Assembly: GCA_041391425.1 (NCBI GenBank)
Contig: JAWKNZ010000010.1
Span: 62,001-126,000 of the forward strand
Direction: 5' to 3'
Source: JAWKNZ01 sp041391425
GTDB taxonomy: Bacteria; Bdellovibrionota_B; Oligoflexia; Oligoflexales; JAWKNZ01
Length of the DNA stretch: 64,000 bases
Shown: piece by piece, positions 47,593-57,639 of the stretch
Position numbering within the stretch: the stretch's first letter is position 1
How the letters are laid out: each line of letters begins with the position of its first letter
The notes under the pieces: model-generated
Databases searched by the model: none
What the model was told of the DNA's origin: nothing
What the model saw: the letters and a program-made list of their open reading frames with translations, nothing else
Translations under genes and position numbers: made by a program

Positions 47593-48972
47593 TTGAAAAT
47601 GAATAGAAGCTTCAAAAAACTGAAGCTAGTAATTTTATATCTCGTTTCTTTTACTTTAAGCTCACAGGCCCTTGCACTGTCGAGTGCGCCTAACATTTTT
47701 TGTAGCAAAAAACCCAATGCACCTGACTGTATTTCTGGAGCATCTAAATGTTTAGCCTGCCATTCAAGTGTTCCAAATTTAAATCTCTATGGGCAAGATG
47801 TACAAAGTTATTTATTCAAACAAAAGGGCTATGATAAATCAAAATTCACTTTATACTTGAACGGAGCTATCGACTATTTAGATAAGCTAGATAGCGATTC
47901 TGATTCCTTTATCAATACCATTGAACTGGAAAAATCAACAAAGCCATATGACGAAAGCTCAATCCCTGAAATACCAATAGTAAGAACTTACGAAAATGAA
48001 TTTGCTTACAAGCGAATGTGGATTGCATTTTGTGGCAGATCGCCCACTTACGAAAGCATGAAAGCTTTTCGCAACAGCTCAAACCAAAAAGAAATTATCC
48101 ATAAAGATCTTAGCCAGTGCCTCAAATCAAATTTTTGGCTAAAAGAAGCTTTATATCGACTTGCTGACAAAAAAATAAGGCCAACAAAAGCCCTTGGCGC
48201 AGAGGGAAGTATAGTCGTTGCCGATTATAAATGGGATTATCGCCTTTTTTCTTATATTATGAGTGAAGATCACGACGCCAGAGAATTGCTAACTGCAGAC
48301 TATCATATTGAGCCCGATGGCAGTAAAACAACACGGACAATACTTAAAGAAGATCCCGTTAATGGTACATTTCCGTCAAATATCATAGTGGTTGATGTAG
48401 GCCAACCTTTGCCTCACCAATACCGAGCAGGTATGCTAACGACTCAATGGTTTCTAACTTCTAATACTATGTTTACTAAAATACCAAGAGTCACAGCAGC
48501 TCAGGCCTATCGTGCATATCTCGGCCTTGATATAGCTAAAGGCGATGGGCTTTTTAGTGTCGAAGAAGAGCTGATTGATTATGATAAAAAAGGCATCACT
48601 GCTCCATCCTGTGCAGTTTGCCATAAAACCTTAGATAGGATTACATATCCATTTATCCCATATGAAGGAATTTTCGGTGGCAGTGTTTCAGGTACTTATA
48701 AACCTAGCCGAGAATTTTCAGAACTGGAAGGAAGCGGATATATTTTAGGAACACCGACAACAGGCTTAAAAGATTGGGCTCAAAAAGCTGCTAACTCAGA
48801 TGAATTTAAAATAATGCTAACAAAGCTATTTCTACAATATGCTATCGATCAGAAGATAACATCTGATAACGAAGATTTTGAAGAACTCTGGCAGTCAATA
48901 CCAGGTGATGGTTATAGCATCAATAAGTTGATCCATCGTATTGTCGACACTATGACTTTTGGGGCGCCATAA
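47593..48972 (+). CDS. Secreted protein with two CXXCH motifs, DUF1588-like
   Basis: A signal peptide (residues about 1-28, ending LALS) and two heme-type motifs, CLACHSS and, near the C-terminus, CAVCHKTLDRITYPFIPYEG. The C-terminal segment, together with HQYRAGMLTTQWFLTSNT and PRVTAAQAYRAYLG, resembles the DUF1592/1588 cytochrome-like domains that accompany DUF1552 or DUF1501 proteins. It is the first gene of a three-gene operon; the next gene starts at the stop codon. The family role (often linked to extracellular polymer breakdown) is not established. Confidence 0.7.
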   Translation: MKMNRSFKKLKLVILYLVSFTLSSQALALSSAPNIFCSKKPNAPDCISGASKCLACHSSVPNLNLYGQDVQSYLFKQKGYDKSKFTLYLNGAIDYLDKLDSDSDSFINTIELEKSTKPYDESSIPEIPIVRTYENEFAYKRMWIAFCGRSPTYESMKAFRNSSNQKEIIHKDLSQCLKSNFWLKEALYRLADKKIRPTKALGAEGSIVVADYKWDYRLFSYIMSEDHDARELLTADYHIEPDGSKTTRTILKEDPVNGTFPSNIIVVDVGQPLPHQYRAGMLTTQWFLTSNTMFTKIPRVTAAQAYRAYLGLDIAKGDGLFSVEEELIDYDKKGITAPSCAVCHKTLDRITYPFIPYEGIFGGSVSGTYKPSREFSELEGSGYILGTPTTGLKDWAQKAANSDEFKIMLTKLFLQYAIDQKITSDNEDFEELWQSIPGDGYSINKLIHRIVDTMTFGAP

Positions 48973-49722
48973 ATGACTACCCTAATGAAAATTTATATTA
49001 AAGTTTTTGTATTTTCAGCAACACTTTGCTTTGTTGGCTGTTCAAAAAAGAAAAAATCCAAAAGTGACAGCCCTGCAACGATAGAAAATAGTGACGGTGA
49101 GGCTGAAGCGACAGAGGGTTCATCGTCAAATACACCTGATGGACAAACAAATACTCCAAATCCATCTTCTTCCCCAAATTCAAATACAAACCCCAACGAA
49201 GATGATTTGATAATAGGAAAAAATTTAAGCTGGAAGCGAGCTGCAGCTTTAACTGTCGATCTTTCCTCCGCACTCATGCTGAGTCCTGCTACACTCTGCA
49301 ACGAGCTAGGACTTTATTCTTGCACACAACAGGTACATATAACTGAACTAGGTTCCTACGATCCGTTACAAAGTGGAACTTTCGAGCCTATACAGGAACC
49401 GAATAAAACAACACCAATATCACTAGAACGCGTCATTTTAACAGCGTGCACCAATAGTGTTTATCACAGTCAAATAATAGCAAAAAAACTATACTCTGAT
49501 ATTGATCTAAGCAAAAACACGGGTTCTATTTCTGCTAGCGCCTTTAAAAGCCATTTTACTAAACTATATCAAAAAATATTATTACGAGAGCCAGCTGATG
49601 ATGAATTGACAGACCTAAAAGAACTTCTAAAAGATCAAGCAGGCAATCCAATTAACAATAACGACTTTGCTATACTGAGCTGCTTTATTGTGGCTAGTCA
49701 CATCGAAGGCTTGTTCTACTAA
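48973..49722 (+). CDS. Lipoprotein, 249 aa
   Basis: The lipobox is LCFVGCSKK and a long Ser/Asn/Pro/Glu linker follows (residues about 30-75). The C-terminal domain (WKRAAALTVDLSSALMLSPA ... FKSHFTKLYQKILLREPADD) has Cys pairs (LCNELGLYSCTQ). The ending motif is typical of partner proteins of DUF1588/DUF1501 operons but I cannot name it. It begins directly after the upstream stop codon, so translation is coupled. Confidence 0.65.
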   Translation: MTTLMKIYIKVFVFSATLCFVGCSKKKKSKSDSPATIENSDGEAEATEGSSSNTPDGQTNTPNPSSSPNSNTNPNEDDLIIGKNLSWKRAAALTVDLSSALMLSPATLCNELGLYSCTQQVHITELGSYDPLQSGTFEPIQEPNKTTPISLERVILTACTNSVYHSQIIAKKLYSDIDLSKNTGSISASAFKSHFTKLYQKILLREPADDELTDLKELLKDQAGNPINNNDFAILSCFIVASHIEGLFY

Positions 49723-49742
49723 CAAGGCAATGCGGAGTAGTA

Positions 49743-51212
49743 ATGAAGAAAAAAATCAACCGACGTAATGCAATTAAAACAGGAGCTGTTTCCTGTTTGG
49801 GTGCTTCTCTCGCGTCTTATACCACAAAAAAAGCAATAGCAGCCGAAGACGATCGTCGATTTCTAATAGTTGTGACTGCAACTGGCGGTGGGAGCATCAT
49901 CGATAGTTTTTTACCAATTCAGGAAAGCTCGATAAATCAACCTGGTTTATCAACATACACCTCACAACAGATATTTAAGCCAGAAGGCTCAGAAATAGCA
50001 ACCGTACACCCATTTTCTAATTTAAAAATACAAGGACTAGAAGTTGCTACCGCCGCAAACAACATGGTTACTTTTTTAGAGAACAATTACCAAAATACCG
50101 CAATACTTTGCCATGAAGTCACAAGTGTTAACCATGAGGAAGCACAAAAAAGAGCTATGAATGGCAACAGTGCTAACCGTGGAGAAACGATTTTAGAAGC
50201 GGTTGCCCGCCGTCACGGCAACGGACTCTTGATCCCAAGTTGTAATATGTCAGTTAACGGCTATGCTCAGCCTGGTCAGTATCCAAAAACCCCTGAATCT
50301 GCACGCCCCCTCCTCATTAGCAATCCTAAAAATTTTGCATTTACTACGCATGCTTCTAAAGGAGTATTAAATGCTCCCGACGAGAGCCTATTAAATCGAG
50401 CTCGTAAAATTAGAGGGTCTGTGGAAAAACGAGGACAGTTTTGGCAAACATTTCAGAACAATAGTAGGCTAAGTTCATATATAGCAGCACGCAATAGTCT
50501 TACTTCATTTGAAGAGGCTAACCTTATAGAAAAATTGATGATTGTAAAAGAATCTGAGGGAGAGTTTCCACTAGATGATTACGGGCTCAACCCATCTCCA
50601 CTATTAGAGATACTAAATAAATCCTTTCCAAATCTTATGTTCGATGCTATTCAAGCCCAAGCTGCTTTAGCATATCTTCTATTAAAGGGTAATATAAGCT
50701 CATCAGTTGCAATCGGCCCATCTTTTAATCTAGAAATTGATACCAACAATAAAATCATAAACCCGCCATTGTCTTTTGATTTTTCACATTCTGACCATCG
50801 TAATGCACAGAATTTTACCTGGCATCGGTTGATGGGCACAGTAGACAGTCTTATCGCACTACTGAAAGCAACCAATTATAAAGGTAATCCCGAACTTGGG
50901 ACTTTATGGGAAAGAACACTTATATATATAGCAACCGATTTTGGCCGCGATAAGATATTACAACCATCAGGAGGAAGTGGACACCATACGAATAACGCCT
51001 CAGTCATCATATCTCCATTGATAAAAGGCAATAAAATTTATGGGGGAATAGATGAGGCTAGTGGGCTAACATATGGCTTTGATCTAAATAAAGGCAATCC
51101 AACACCTGGAATCAACGGAATCAGAGAACCTCATATTTACAGCCTTATCACTCAAGCGATGGGTATAGAGTTTCCCAATCAAATTAATATGTCAGCTGTA
51201 ATCAAGTCTTAG
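49743..51212 (+). CDS. DUF1501-like exported protein (TAT signal)
   Basis: The signal NRRNAIKTGAVSCLGASLAS contains a twin-arginine-type motif. The mature part follows the DUF1501/sulfatase-like fold: RRFLIVVTATGGGSIIDSFL at the start, an internal HSDHRNAQNFTWHRL, and the metal-site-like end WERTLIYIATDFGRDKILQPSG then GHHTNNASVIIS. The family usually sits next to DUF1800 or DUF1588/1592 cytochrome-like genes, as it does here 20 bp downstream of the lipoprotein gene. Function unproven; export and co-transcription are clear. Confidence 0.8.
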   Translation: MKKKINRRNAIKTGAVSCLGASLASYTTKKAIAAEDDRRFLIVVTATGGGSIIDSFLPIQESSINQPGLSTYTSQQIFKPEGSEIATVHPFSNLKIQGLEVATAANNMVTFLENNYQNTAILCHEVTSVNHEEAQKRAMNGNSANRGETILEAVARRHGNGLLIPSCNMSVNGYAQPGQYPKTPESARPLLISNPKNFAFTTHASKGVLNAPDESLLNRARKIRGSVEKRGQFWQTFQNNSRLSSYIAARNSLTSFEEANLIEKLMIVKESEGEFPLDDYGLNPSPLLEILNKSFPNLMFDAIQAQAALAYLLLKGNISSSVAIGPSFNLEIDTNNKIINPPLSFDFSHSDHRNAQNFTWHRLMGTVDSLIALLKATNYKGNPELGTLWERTLIYIATDFGRDKILQPSGGSGHHTNNASVIISPLIKGNKIYGGIDEASGLTYGFDLNKGNPTPGINGIREPHIYSLITQAMGIEFPNQINMSAVIKS

Positions 51213-51239
51213 TTCTTCACTTCCGACATTTTTAGAAGG

Positions 51240-52097
51240 TTAGACAGCTTCCAACTTTGGAGAACTTTCAGGCTTACGAAAGAAAACATGATTTTCTCCG
51301 GAGACCAATTCATATGAATGTTTTAGTCCTAATAAACTTTCCGGAGCACCTAAAATAAGATAGCCACCCACCTTCAAACAGTCAAAAAGGCGGTTAATAA
51401 TGACTTCTTTCATCTCCTTACTTTGGTAAATCAAAACATTTCTGCAAAAAATAAAATCATATTGGACTGGCCCATAGTTTTCATCCAAAAGATTTTTATG
51501 CTCAAAACGAATGCGTGATTTGAGGGAAGGCTTAACGGCCCATTCATAATGGGTTTCATCTTTTGAAATTTTATCAAAGTTCTTTATAAGTAAACGTGTA
51601 GGCAAGCCCCTTTGAACTTGTAATTGCGTATAAACTCCCTTTTTAGCTGCCTCTAGAGCTTTTCGTGAAATATCAGTCGCAAGAATCGAATATCCTCTTG
51701 ATGTGATATGTGAAGATATTTTTTCAAATAACATAGCTAATGAATAAGGTTCTTGTCCAAAACTGCACGCAGCAGACCAAATTTGAATAGGAACATGACA
51801 ATTTTTATAGATTGCTCCATTCTCAACAATCAATTTCTCTAATGCTTGAAACATATTAGGGTCGCGAAAAAATAAAGTTTCATTATTGGTAGAAAGATCC
51901 GTCAGCATAAGCTTCATTTCATCAGGCATATTTAGCTTTGTCTGCCTATACATAGCATCGACAGTATCAAACCCCATATGCTTGGCGAGATCCACAAGCC
52001 TCTTTTCTAACATATAAAAATTAACATCTTTATATATAATACCAGTTTTTGCTTTTTTTATAAATTCAACAAAAAATTGTAATATTAAGTTCTGCAA
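51240..52097 (-). CDS. cheR: CheR-type protein-glutamate methyltransferase
   Basis: Full-length 285-aa SAM-dependent methyltransferase that methylates chemoreceptor Glu residues. It has NNETLFFRDPNMFQALE (CheR N-domain signature), the SAM site WSAACSFGQEPYSLAM, ATDISRKALEAA, and FIFCRNVLIYQSKEMKEVII. A four-amino-acid insertion is absent from the beta-subdomain. It lies next to a CheY-like gene but no receptor, CheA or CheB is in view, so the rest of the pathway is elsewhere. Confidence 0.92.
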   Translation of the reverse strand: MQNLILQFFVEFIKKAKTGIIYKDVNFYMLEKRLVDLAKHMGFDTVDAMYRQTKLNMPDEMKLMLTDLSTNNETLFFRDPNMFQALEKLIVENGAIYKNCHVPIQIWSAACSFGQEPYSLAMLFEKISSHITSRGYSILATDISRKALEAAKKGVYTQLQVQRGLPTRLLIKNFDKISKDETHYEWAVKPSLKSRIRFEHKNLLDENYGPVQYDFIFCRNVLIYQSKEMKEVIINRLFDCLKVGGYLILGAPESLLGLKHSYELVSGENHVFFRKPESSPKLEAV

Positions 52098-52123
52098 TTT
52101 CCATATTAGTTATGCAACCTCAC

Positions 52124-52478
52124 TTAGAGTGGCTGAAATCTTTTCAGTAGAATTTCCTTTGTAAAAGGTTTCATAACATATTCGTCTGCCCCATATTCAA
52201 AAGCTTCTGCTATGAGATTTGGGTCGTTTTTAGTCGTAACCATAATGATAGCTATATCAGTATTAAATTCACGAATTAACTTAAGGGTGTCTATCCCATT
52301 TAAATTGGGCATTTCCCAATCTAAAAGCACCAAATCAAAGTCGTTATTTACTTTTACCTTTTCCAACGCCTCCTTGCCATCATAAGCAAAAATCTAAAAA
52401 CATTAAATTTTCAAGACTTAATAATCCTTTAATATAGGTGTGAATCGCCTTAGAATCATCAACTAGAAGTATTTTCAT
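52124..52478 (-). CDS. CheY-like single-domain response regulator, one frameshift
   Basis: The joined frames read MKILLVDDSKAIHTYIKGLL ... LMFLDFAYDGKEALEKV ... LVLLDWEMPNLNGIDTLKLI ... MVTTKNDPNLI ... YVMKPFTKEILLKRF. The acidic pair, phospho-Asp (LLDWEMP), Thr switch and Lys are all present. The shift is one extra T in a T run near 52404. Length is about 118 aa. It precedes cheR on the same strand, 26 bp apart. Confidence 0.85.
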
Positions 52479-52643
52479 TATTAAGCTCCAATGCATTTAG
52501 AAGCTGCTGTTTAAAAAGTAATATTGCGATCGGAGGCAAAAAGAAAGAGCTTAAGGCAAAAGAAAAACCCTTTGCAATCGCAGGGTTATATAAGAAATAA
52601 ACAAATTTTGTGGAATTAAGCAGCAGATCTAGAAGTCACCTGA

Positions 52644-54290
52644 TCAATAGCAACAGAAGATCCCCGGTCCATCTCTCAAGCAGCGTCCTCTTTCAAACTT
52701 CTTACCTTGATCAACACATTTACTTGCCTCAATACATTGTCCACTGAACCCACTTGTGGTACGGCAAGAGTTTGGGGTAGAAGGAGTGCTACCACCTCCT
52801 CCATGAGCTGAAGCATCAGAGCCTCCATCAGCAAAAACCGCCTGCGCCAATGTAGCTACAGTATCATTAGCAGGATCCCAAATTTCATCACACCTCGCCT
52901 GCAATACTTCCGCAGAGGGCATACCATTCTCATAGATATCATTCGCATCAAGGTCTAAACGCAGCTGGCCTGCTTTACAGCGTTGATAGAAGTCACTTTC
53001 CATTCTTTTTAAACCATCTCAATCTTCCTGCAAAGGTTATCCCCAACGAGTTTAGCAGTCCCCCCATCATGTCTTAAGAAGTGATCGTGAACAAACTTTG
53101 AAAGACGTCTAGGATTTTGCACTGTTCTTGGGCCCAGCCAGCGTCAATCTACGGTAAGTTTTTGAGCTCATATGATTAATATTTTTATATAGTTTTTCGG
53201 CAATAATATTAACTGAATCACTTCTCAAGCCACAATCATTATCTTTAAGCATCAATCGCTTAACTTGTACAAATTTCTTATCTTTAGGGGCTTTCTTTGA
53301 TTTTTCTACTTTACCATTATCGTCATAATAAAAAAATGGACGAGCATGAATATTTCCTAAACGATCCTGCTGTCCTAAAATAGTATCGAAGACAATTAAA
53401 TCACCAACGTCTTCAATTTGCTTAATTAACCCATAATCTTGTAAATTATTTTTTGAAAATTTAAAATCAGACGAGCTAAAAACTTTTTGAACCAATGGAG
53501 TCTTTTTAAAACTAGATATTGACCTCATATTAATTTCACTATAGCGAGACTCGCCTCTAGGATTTTCTGACAAAGCTCCATAAACAAACTTTCCATCAAC
53601 AGTCCTATTAAGGTCCAGTAGCTCCTTGTTTCCAACTCCAGCTAAAATGGAATTCCATCCTTGCCAACTAGATTTTAGTGCTGTTTTTAGCCCCCGATTT
53701 GTCACATCTTGCATCACATCGGCTCTGATTGTTCGAATAACTGCCGCTGGCACATCACCAATATCAAGTAACCTTCCAAGGTAATACGCAGCCACAATCG
53801 ATCCAGTTGAGGAGCAAGTCACAGTACCTTTAAATTTGGCAAGTTTTTTCCCTTCTCTATCCTGGGGCCGTCTACAGCCATAATCGTAGCCACTCATATC
53901 CTCATAACTCTCTCGCGTCACTCCTTTAGTTTTTAATTTACTAATGTCCATGACTTCTATTGCTGGATTCGTACTATATCCCTTAGGACAAAGGGCGAAA
54001 TTTTGATCGGAGCTCTTTTCTATATCAAAGCGCAGTTCACATAATTTATCTTGGGCTTTAGCGTCAAAAATCTTCTTTTCCCATTTTTCTCCAAGCTCTG
54101 GATAACCACCAATCTTGATGCAATACTCTTCCTGATTGCCATTTTGTATTGGTATGACAGTATCAGACTCATGCTTTTTCGAAACATCCAAAAGCTTCAC
54201 ATCAGACTCTCCCATATTCACAGATGCAGACTTACAGGAAAGATAAAGAGCGCTGATGGCAAAAAACCCCAATGCAATACGCATGACCAC
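52644..54290 (-). CDS. Lipoprotein with FAM20/PI3K-like kinase fold and C-terminal Clip-like Cys domain, two frameshifts
   Basis: The lipobox at residue 19 is ALYLSCKS. The central domain (about 155-385) has FAM20/four-jointed-like landmarks: VAAYYLGRLLDIGDVP (helix before the P-loop face), FDTILGQQDRLGNIH (catalytic-loop Asp309 and Asn313 of the xxNxDRxxxN type) and RLMLKDNDCGLR (metal Asp). The first frame stops at 53109. One G too many (gctgGGccc region, about 53127) and one T too few (near 53012) separate it from MESDFYQRCKAGQLRLDLD. Joining gives about 550 aa. The C-terminal 40 residues hold six Cys spaced C-X9-C-X5-C-X11-C-X8-CC, the pattern of arthropod Clip domains. If real, this is a surface-anchored secretory kinase. 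Kinase and Clip calls are motif-level inferences. Confidence 0.6.
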
Positions 54291-54305
54291 CTCCTAAATA
54301 TATAG

Positions 54306-55166
54306 GGAGTTTTAAAGATAAAACTTTTAATAGTGTCAGTTGATAACGATTATCTAAAATTATATCAGTTTTCTAAAAATTAGCACGTCAAGGATAAATT
54401 TTATCGTACGGTCCTTGCCTTCCTTACTCTTTTTGTTCTATTAGGAGGCAGTTTTTGAAAAGGATCGATCTAAGCCTTTTCCTGCATGCTGACCTTCACC
54501 GATTATATGGAATAGGGTCCTGCTAGGCTCTATTGGTATACAGTTACTTACTTCTACATAGCTAAGCTTAGCCCTATTTAACAAAGCATAAGCATCAAGC
54601 TATTAAAAACCAATAACGCTACATCTAATTGTCTAATAGTATATCAAAATACCTTGATGAAACAAAACAACGCAGCAATTATGCTGTTGCTATTTAAACT
54701 TAACTCAACACCATCATTTTTACTGCTACTGCTGAGTTGAAAATAATCAAATTTGTCTATAATTTGATCTATTTATGCCTGTTTTTCAGAAGCATAGATA
54801 TTTCTCAAATCTATGTTCAAAAAACACCTGTTTTTTGAACCATCGCCAATAAGTTGTTTTTATCTGTAATTTCAATAAATTACACTGATATAAGAGGGTT
54901 TTTTGAACATCGCTCAGAGATATATAGTGATATAGAGAATAAGACGAGCGAAAAACCATATCTTTGCCCATGAAAGAAACAAAAAGACCAAGAGGGGCAG
55001 ATAGCTAGTCCTATCTTTCAAAACAGCTAATGCATTCAAAATGAACAAAAAAACCAAGATAAATAATATAAGACTCATACTGACAAAGATTTAGATTTAA
55101 TGTAAAAAGCGTGGAGTTAAACAGTAATAACAATGGATAAACCAGGTGAATTGGAGAGAGGTTTAA
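54306..55166. other. Long intergenic region with a perfect palindrome
   Basis: About 860 AT-rich bases between divergent genes. It contains the 26-bp palindrome at 54815-54840 and a third half-site at 54897-54908. A 61-codon minus-strand ORF at 54786-54971 overlaps these and looks like chance. I see no RNA gene. Confidence 0.5.
54815..54840. promoter_or_regulatory. Perfect inverted repeat, candidate operator
   Basis: GTTCAAAAAACA CC TGTTTTTTGAAC, two 12-base arms perfectly complementary. GGTTTTTTGAAC, a near copy of one arm, recurs at 54897-54908. The spacing and symmetry suggest a dimeric repressor or activator site for the lipoprotein gene at 55167 (inference). Confidence 0.45.
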
Positions 55167-56351
55167 ATGAAAATAAACTATCTAAAAAGCATCTCTATCT
55201 GCTTTCTATTTGCAAGCATGGCTTGCCAAAAAGAAAAGGTGGAGGAAAGAACAGAAGCAAAGCGCTATCAGGGATTCTCATTAGCAAGTCAGAATTGTGC
55301 GTCAAACTTTGAAATATTAGACCTTCCTCCAGGGCAAGAAGAGGTAGGCCAAAAGCCAGTCAATGGTATAACCATGGAAGAGATAGAAACCCAATTAAAA
55401 GAGGACGGAGCAACAGGTTGGATCCATGCTGCAATTCCAGCTTATAAGACTTGGGTTTGGACCATAAGACAGAAAAGTAGCTTTTTTAGTAATTATCAAT
55501 TCCCGTTAGCTTTCAGCGACAGCAAAGTTGCTGAAACCATGATGACATTAAAACGCCATGACATGATTACTATCAAAGGTGAAATCCTAAAAAATGGAGC
55601 TGCTCATAAGCATATCTTTGTAACAGAAGTTATCGTCAAAAAAAGAATAGACGAAGAAGTCGCTGGAAAGGAAAATTTATACAACAAATACTTTAAGCCA
55701 AACGAAAAGCGAGACATGTCGATTCCTAATGAGTTAGCCGAAGGCACCTCTGCAATTGTTAAAGTACATTCTATCGATCATGATGGAAAAAGTATGACAG
55801 TTGAGTATAAAGATATGGTTATTCAAGTTATTGTCGATGATCCTTCACTAACAAAAGATCTGTACCGAAACGACAAAATCAAAATTCAATACAGACCTGA
55901 AGTGCATCCACAAAGACCTTTACACTTAGTCCTCGACGTAACCGCAGCAAAGCCTGTCGAAATGATAGACCGTCTTAAAGATATGCACAGAAAAGAAGCT
56001 GTTGTTGAAGGCTGCCTAGTCCTCTTCCCAGTCAGTCCTCAAATCAATCGCAACATCTTTGCACTACTTGAAGTCGATAAATTTGGTGTGATGCGTACTT
56101 GGACTTTAGCTAATTTTGAGCACGGAGAAGATGGATACAGTATGCCTGTCTTTGATAAGATTTCACAAAAACTACAAAATGTATGGGATGCTGACACAGA
56201 TAAGGCCATTAACTTCCGTAATAAAATGCTTAATAGTAATATTCGTGTGCGTGCTCAAGGCACATTAAACATAGTAGCTGCAAACCAGGCAAATCCACAA
56301 ATTTTACTTTCAGGTCCGGAAAAACTACAATTATCCATAATCGGAAAATAA
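55167..56351 (+). CDS. Lipoprotein of unknown function, 394 aa
   Basis: The lipobox is FLFASMACQKE. The rest is soluble with no Cys after the first 50 residues. Two similar beta-rich segments, HDMITIKGEILKNGAAHKHIF and NDKIKIQYRPEVHPQRPLHLV, suggest repeated OB-like folds (weak). A third comparable strand set lies at VRVRAQGTLNIVAA. No family recognised. TTGGAGAGAGG precedes the ATG. A TTG-start tRNA nucleotidyltransferase gene follows 24 bp later and may be co-transcribed. Confidence 0.6.
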   Translation: MKINYLKSISICFLFASMACQKEKVEERTEAKRYQGFSLASQNCASNFEILDLPPGQEEVGQKPVNGITMEEIETQLKEDGATGWIHAAIPAYKTWVWTIRQKSSFFSNYQFPLAFSDSKVAETMMTLKRHDMITIKGEILKNGAAHKHIFVTEVIVKKRIDEEVAGKENLYNKYFKPNEKRDMSIPNELAEGTSAIVKVHSIDHDGKSMTVEYKDMVIQVIVDDPSLTKDLYRNDKIKIQYRPEVHPQRPLHLVLDVTAAKPVEMIDRLKDMHRKEAVVEGCLVLFPVSPQINRNIFALLEVDKFGVMRTWTLANFEHGEDGYSMPVFDKISQKLQNVWDADTDKAINFRNKMLNSNIRVRAQGTLNIVAANQANPQILLSGPEKLQLSIIGK

Positions 56352-56375
56352 ATTACAACAGGCGGGGGAAGTCTA

Positions 56376-57638
56376 TTGGGACTTTTAAGCCTACTAGAAA
56401 GAAAAAAACTGCATGCCATCAAGGCTCTGAAGATATTAGCCGAGGCGGGATATGAATCCCGCCTCGCTGGTGGCTGCGTTCGCGATATGCTACTTGGCGC
56501 AACTCCCCAAGATTTTGATATTGCTACAGTCGCTTTACCTGAGCAGATGCTTAAAGCTTTTGCGAAAGAGGGGATAAAAACAATTCCTACCGGCATTGAT
56601 CATGGAACAATCACTGTCGTCATGAAATCAGGCCCAATCGAGATTACAACTTTAAGAAAAGATGAAAGGACAGATGGCCGCCATGCACAGGTAAGTTTTG
56701 TCGACGACTTTCAGATAGACGCATCCAGACGAGACTTTACCATCAATGCCATGTTTGAGGACATGAGTGGACGAATCTATGATTATTTTTCTGGGCAAGA
56801 AGATCTAAAGAATAGACGCCTTCGCTTTGTCGGAGATGCAAAAAAACGCATTCAAGAAGATTATTTACGTATTATGCGCTATTTTCGCTTTCAAGCACGT
56901 TTTTCCTTAAAAGCCAATCAAGATGAGCTCGATGCTATCAAAGAAAATGCCCATGGGCTAAAGCAAATTAGCCAAGAAAGAATAACTGCTGAATTAATAA
57001 AACTACTCCAATGCGATCTCGTAGGCTCAGTCCTTACAGAAATGATTCAATGTAAAATATTGCCTTATGCTATTCCTAGCCTATCCACCCTAGATAACGA
57101 AACAATAGCAGCCTTGGATAAATTGCAAACAATAGAAAAAAGCGATCGCGCCATGGCCCGTCTGGCACTAATCCTAAGCCATAAAAATGATAGCAAAGCA
57201 TTACAGCAAATAGCGCATAATCTAAAGCTGACAAAAAAACAAACGGCCCTGGTATTATTTTTATCCCAAGCTCCCAAACATCTATCTCAGCTAAAATCTG
57301 ACGATAATGCGGCAGCAATGGCTTTTATAGACCATGCAGAAGACGCTTGTGGAGAGGGCTCATTCTTTCCATTAGTTGCATCATACATGCAGCAAATGCC
57401 TTTGAGCCCACAGCTAAAAACCCTACTTAATTTTGCTAAAAAAACAGAAAATACAAAAGCACACATAAGAAAGGCACGGCTACCACTCACTGGTGATGAT
57501 CTAATTAACAGACTACAGATAAAAAAAGGACCTGAAATTGGTCAAATTCTAAATAGACTAAAAGAAGAGTTTAGAAATGAAAAATGGTCGACAAAAGACG
57601 AAGCTATTGCAATTGCTCATAATCTGATCTCAGAATGA
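56376..57638 (+). CDS. cca: tRNA nucleotidyltransferase / poly(A) polymerase family
   Basis: A 420-aa class II nucleotidyltransferase. YESRLAGGCVRDMLLGATPQDFDIAT contains the G-G-x-V-R-D and D-x-D metal motifs. RRDFTINAMFED and EDYLRIMRYFRFQARF follow. It either adds CCA to tRNA 3' ends or polyadenylates RNA; sequence alone does not decide. No HD domain is visible. The TTG at 56376 is chosen as the start because GGCGGGGGAAG precedes it by 6 bases. Confidence 0.9.
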   Translation: MGLLSLLERKKLHAIKALKILAEAGYESRLAGGCVRDMLLGATPQDFDIATVALPEQMLKAFAKEGIKTIPTGIDHGTITVVMKSGPIEITTLRKDERTDGRHAQVSFVDDFQIDASRRDFTINAMFEDMSGRIYDYFSGQEDLKNRRLRFVGDAKKRIQEDYLRIMRYFRFQARFSLKANQDELDAIKENAHGLKQISQERITAELIKLLQCDLVGSVLTEMIQCKILPYAIPSLSTLDNETIAALDKLQTIEKSDRAMARLALILSHKNDSKALQQIAHNLKLTKKQTALVLFLSQAPKHLSQLKSDDNAAAMAFIDHAEDACGEGSFFPLVASYMQQMPLSPQLKTLLNFAKKTENTKAHIRKARLPLTGDDLINRLQIKKGPEIGQILNRLKEEFRNEKWSTKDEAIAIAHNLISE

Positions 57639-57639
57639 A

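Noticed and set aside
54786..54971. 61-aa minus-strand ORF
   Set aside because: Lies over the palindrome, no ribosome site, low-complexity composition.
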